From: Luteitalea sp. | Lineage (GTDB): Bacteria > Acidobacteriota > Vicinamibacteria > Vicinamibacterales > Vicinamibacteraceae | Assembly (NCBI GenBank): GCA_009377605.1 | Contig: WHTT01000055.1 | Coordinates: 1 to 43,974, forward strand | Length of the DNA: 43,974 nucleotides | Reading direction: 5' to 3' | In this document: positions 40,958 through 43,974 of the stretch, one piece after another | Numbering within the stretch: the first letter of the stretch is position 1 | How the letters are laid out: the number at the start of each line of letters is the position of its first letter | Made by a program: the position numbers and the translations under genes | The notes under the pieces: generated by a model | Seen by the model: the letters and a program-made list of their open reading frames with translations, nothing else | Database searches by the model: none | Told to the model about the DNA's origin: nothing

Positions 40958-43642
40958 CTATTGCTCACTCAAGACCGTTACCGGGTCGACGCGCGTCGCA
41001 CGGTGTGCGGGAGAGATGCATGCGAGCAGCGCAATGATGCCCGTTGAGAGGATCACCGCGGCGAGCACGACCGGTTCCGTTGGTGTTACGCCGAAGAGCT
41101 GACCTTCGAGCAGCCGACCCAAAGCGACGGCTCCCAGCAGCCCGAGCGTCAGGCCGCCTGCGACCAACGTCAGTCCTTCCTTGAAGATGAGCCGAAAGAT
41201 ACGGCGTCGGGTGCTGCCGAGTGCGACGCGGATACCGATTTCACGTGTTCTCTGGGCCACCACGTACGCCAGCACGCCGTAAACACCGAGGACCGACAGA
41301 AGCAGGGCGACAAGGCCAAACATGCTGGCCAGGCCCATGGCAAGCTTTTGCGGCACGACCGAATGCGACATGCGCTGGCTCATCGTCTGGGTGTCGGAGA
41401 GGGCCAAATCCGGGTCGATCGCCGTCAATGCCGACCGAAGCGATCGCATCACGCCAGGAGACTCGCTCGCCGTCTTGATCGCAATCCACCGGAGCCGACC
41501 CAACGCTGGCGCCTGCGTATGCGGGAAATAGGCCGTACCGACAGACTCGGTCCGCCCGGCTAGACTCTCGAACCTCACATCGCGAACCACACCCACCACC
41601 GTGTACCGTGCGGAGCTCCCGCGATGCAGACCCTTCCCAATCGGATCCTCATTCGGCCAGAATCGTGCGGCGAGGCGCTCATCGACTATTGCGACACGTC
41701 GCGTGTGCTCCTGATCGCTTTCAGCAAAGTACCGGCCGCGAACAAGGGGAGTGGCCATGGCCTCGAAGTAACCGGGTGTGACGCTCACGACGGACGGGAG
41801 TACCAATGCTTCGTCGGGCCGTGGGGTGTAATCCGCGGCAGAGACCGTTGCCGGACTGGTTCGGCCGCTCAACGCGATGTTCGAGGTGAGACCTGCCGCC
41901 TGGACGCCTGGCATGCTCCGGATCGATTCCAGGACTCGATCGGACAACGCAACCACGGCATTGTCATCCTCGTACCGCGACGGCGGCGGGAAGATCGTTG
42001 CAGTGGTGACACGCTCGGCGTCGAAGCCGGCGTCCACAGCCAAGAGATTGCGAAAACTGGTCAACAACAGCACAGCGCCGATCAGAAGCACGACCGAGCA
42101 GGCGACTTGTGTTACCACCAATCCACGCCGGAAGAGGCGTGTCACGCGTCCACCAGTTCCGAGCCGGCTTCCTTCGGCGAGAGCCCGATTGACGTTCAGC
42201 CTGCTCATAGTCGCGGCGGGCACCAGTCCGAGCAGCACCCCGACCAGGAGGGACATCGAAACGGTGAAGCCGACAACGGTCCAGCCCATCTGGACAGACG
42301 AAGCGTTCGGCATATTCGCTAGGCCGCCGGATCCAAGCACCTGGAGGATCCAAGCGCCGACTCCCACACTTGCCAGGCCTCCGGCTCCGGCCAGGAGGAG
42401 GCCCTCGATGATCAGTTGTCGTGTCACACGGAACCTGCCGGCACCGAGCGCCAGTCGCACGGCCAGTTCCCGGGCGCGGACGCTCGATCGCGCCAGCGAC
42501 AGATTCGCGATGTTGAGGGCCCCGATCAGCAGAACGAAGGTGGCTCCGCCCCACAACAGATAGAGGATGCCACGGACGCTGCGGGTCAGGGCCTCCTGGA
42601 GCGGCGTCACAGCGGTGTACATGCGCAGCTCGGACAGGCCAAACTGAGGGAAGCGCTCGAAGTTCGCCGCATTCAGCGCATCGACCTGCGCCTGGACTTG
42701 CTCGACCGTGGCATCCGGCCTGAGCCGGCCGACATGGAAGAAGCCGTAGCGGGTTCGCTCTTCGTCCGACCGCTGCGCCGCCGTGAAGGCGAGCGGTATC
42801 CAGAACTGCACCTGCTCACCTGCCGTCCGCGCGTGGCCGTCGTTGCCGAGCTCGAAGAAGGAGAACCCGCGCGGCATCACGCCGACGATGGTATAGCGCT
42901 GCCCTGTCCAACCCAGTCGAAGCTGCCGTCCCACCGCCGCCGGATCACCGCCATAGAGTTGTTGCCAGAGCCCGTGGCTCAGGATGATCTTCTGCTCGGC
43001 GCCGATCTCACCCTCGGCGTCGGTAAACGTTCGGCCCAGACCGGGAGCAACTTGCAGGAGGCGAAACAGCGAGGGTGTCGCTCTCATGCCACGGATTTCT
43101 TCTGAGACGCCGTCGATCGTGATCGTGTCGAACCACAGGGCGAACATCGCCTGTTCTTCAAGGGTGGTGATTGCTTCGAGCCGATCGAAATAGGACGGCG
43201 CGGTATTGGACAAGATGTCATTGGGAGTAATCGTGGGATAGACATCTCCCATTGCGACGATGCGATCGGCGTCGGGAACGGGCAGCGGTCGCAACAGCAC
43301 AGAGTAGACCGCTGTGAAGATGGCCGCGTTGGCGCCGAGACAGACGGCGAGCGTCAGGATGGTGGTCGCCGTGAAGCCACGACTCTTGACGAGCATTCTG
43401 ACACCCGCCCGCAGATCCCGAACGAGTCCAAGCCCCAAGAGCTCGCGAAGGCCCGACATGAGCCTCGCCTTCGTCGTGCCGGCGAATGGTCCGCGCTGGG
43501 GGTGCGCCAGCCGGACGGTGGCCGGCTCGGCGTCGAGAAGCTCGTCGCCGAGCGTCTTCCAGTCCGGCAACTGACGCTGAAGCTCGTTCCACGCCTCTTC
43601 GTCGGAAAGGCCCTGGCCGATGAGGGACTCATAGGATCCCAT
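40958..43642 (-). CDS. ADOP/MacB-type ABC transporter permease, apparently 5'-truncated
   Basis: 894 residues from ATG 43642. It has the doubled FtsX layout of acidobacterial orphan permeases: a prefix (LIGQGLSDEEAWNELQ), first membrane helix (TATTILTLAVCLGANAAIF), a large periplasmic MacB-PCD domain, three helices (VLLIGALNIANLSLA...; MSLLVGVLLGLVPAA), a second helix-PCD-three-helix unit (RLFRRGLVVTQVACSVVLLI; RTREIGIRVALGSTRRRIF), ending PAHRATRVDPVTVLSEQ. These work with an ATPase. The normal prefix starts with a further 30-50 residues; upstream of the ATG there is no ribosome site and, within four codons, a stop, so the 5' end seems lost at the junction with the next, divergent gene. Confidence 0.88.
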   Translation of the reverse strand: MGSYESLIGQGLSDEEAWNELQRQLPDWKTLGDELLDAEPATVRLAHPQRGPFAGTTKARLMSGLRELLGLGLVRDLRAGVRMLVKSRGFTATTILTLAVCLGANAAIFTAVYSVLLRPLPVPDADRIVAMGDVYPTITPNDILSNTAPSYFDRLEAITTLEEQAMFALWFDTITIDGVSEEIRGMRATPSLFRLLQVAPGLGRTFTDAEGEIGAEQKIILSHGLWQQLYGGDPAAVGRQLRLGWTGQRYTIVGVMPRGFSFFELGNDGHARTAGEQVQFWIPLAFTAAQRSDEERTRYGFFHVGRLRPDATVEQVQAQVDALNAANFERFPQFGLSELRMYTAVTPLQEALTRSVRGILYLLWGGATFVLLIGALNIANLSLARSSVRARELAVRLALGAGRFRVTRQLIIEGLLLAGAGGLASVGVGAWILQVLGSGGLANMPNASSVQMGWTVVGFTVSMSLLVGVLLGLVPAATMSRLNVNRALAEGSRLGTGGRVTRLFRRGLVVTQVACSVVLLIGAVLLLTSFRNLLAVDAGFDAERVTTATIFPPPSRYEDDNAVVALSDRVLESIRSMPGVQAAGLTSNIALSGRTSPATVSAADYTPRPDEALVLPSVVSVTPGYFEAMATPLVRGRYFAESDQEHTRRVAIVDERLAARFWPNEDPIGKGLHRGSSARYTVVGVVRDVRFESLAGRTESVGTAYFPHTQAPALGRLRWIAIKTASESPGVMRSLRSALTAIDPDLALSDTQTMSQRMSHSVVPQKLAMGLASMFGLVALLLSVLGVYGVLAYVVAQRTREIGIRVALGSTRRRIFRLIFKEGLTLVAGGLTLGLLGAVALGRLLEGQLFGVTPTEPVVLAAVILSTGIIALLACISPAHRATRVDPVTVLSEQ

Positions 43643-43649
43643 ACGAGAC

Positions 43650-43974
43650 GCCTACACGCTGCAGGATCGGATCGGCGTGCAGCTTCAAGAGGCGCAGCTC
43701 CAGAAGCGCATCAAGGTGCGTGAGGCCGTGGCTCTGTGGGCATCTCTGTACCGCAAGCCGTTGAACGGCGATCGTCTGATCGATCAGCTCGGTCTGGGCG
43801 ACAAGCGAAACGCTTGGTTCATGACGCTGTCGGGCGGTCAGAAGCAGCGCCTGTTCATTGCCCTGGCGCTCATCAATGACCCCGAGCTCGTATTTCTCGA
43901 CGAGCTCACGACAGGACTCGACCCCCAGGCGCGTCGGGCGATCTGGGATCTGGTGCGCGGCATCCGCCAGCGTG
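43650..43974 (+). pseudogene. ABC transporter ATP-binding protein, N-terminal part missing, runs off the window
   Basis: The frame opens after a stop at 43632-43634 and reads YTLQDRIGVQLQEAQLQ, then KVREAVALWASLY, LSGGQKQRLFIALALINDPE (the ABC signature), LVFLDELTTGLDP (Walker B with D-E) and ARRAIWDLVRGIRQR at the window end. Q-loop, signature and Walker B are present, but Walker A (GxxGxGKT), normally about 70-80 residues before the signature, is missing, because the neighbouring permease DNA starts at that point. It resembles CcmA/DrrA-type multidrug or lipid export ATPases. Confidence 0.72.

Noticed and set aside
43502-43723. 73-residue + frame over the permease start
   Set aside because: Antisense to the permease prefix, no motif; the ABC ATPase is in another frame.

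Overview
The window looks like chromosomal DNA of an Acidobacteriota member, most like the Vicinamibacteria. The clues are high GC, FtsX/MacB permeases of the acidobacterial (ADOP) kind at both ends, a very large Oar-like TonB-dependent receptor with an N-terminal carboxypeptidase-regulatory domain, a Tat-exported VOC protein, and many short hairpin repeats between genes. This assignment is inference from gene style; there is no rRNA or other marker gene in the window.

Layout. 1-4.1 kb: end of a permease gene, a Tat-VOC protein, a nitroreductase, a MerR regulator divergent from an exported Cys-containing protein (with a 19-bp-spacer promoter), a nitrilase remnant and a YcaQ-like winged-helix protein. 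4.2-6.0 kb: panC-panB (pantothenate synthesis). 6.1-11.5 kb: a GH172-like exported protein, then a small Cys/His protein and an unusual fusion of two CbiX-type chelatase modules to a TonB-dependent receptor, preceded by a good promoter and a Fur-like palindrome. 11.6-15.3 kb: glgB, an EVE protein, a SnoaL-like protein and an ASCH-like protein. 15.5-16.56 kb: an insertion-sequence scar made of a DUF6788 gene and two truncated transposase copies facing each other.

16.6-29.8 kb holds the most striking block, all on the + strand and mostly tightly spaced: exported RraA-like protein, giant TonB receptor, second exported RraA-like protein, cytoplasmic RraA-like protein, Ldh_2-type dehydrogenase, iron-type alcohol dehydrogenase, aldehyde dehydrogenase, GntR/FCD regulator, MFS importer and exported asparaginase-like amidohydrolase. 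The layout suggests uptake across the outer membrane, periplasmic handling by the exported RraA-like proteins, import by the MFS carrier, and oxidation and C-C cleavage inside the cell. The substrate is unknown, but a hydroxy- or keto-acid is the best guess. It sits just after the IS scar and has AT-rich tandem promoters, which fits acquisition as a cassette.

29.9-44 kb is a mosaic: a nucleotidyltransferase with a small partner, a DinB-like protein, an NmrA-like protein, a truncated NAD(P)-binding gene, nhaA, a GbsR-DoxX-membrane-protein operon with an operator-like inverted repeat, an amidohydrolase plus S41 peptidase pair, a protein with two uracil-DNA-glycosylase-like halves, and an ADOP permease. 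At about 43.64 kb this permease gene abuts a divergently oriented ABC ATPase, and both appear to lack their 5' ends: either a genomic rearrangement or an assembly join.

No tRNA, rRNA, CRISPR array or origin was recognised by eye. All family assignments rest on motif recognition, not on database searches.
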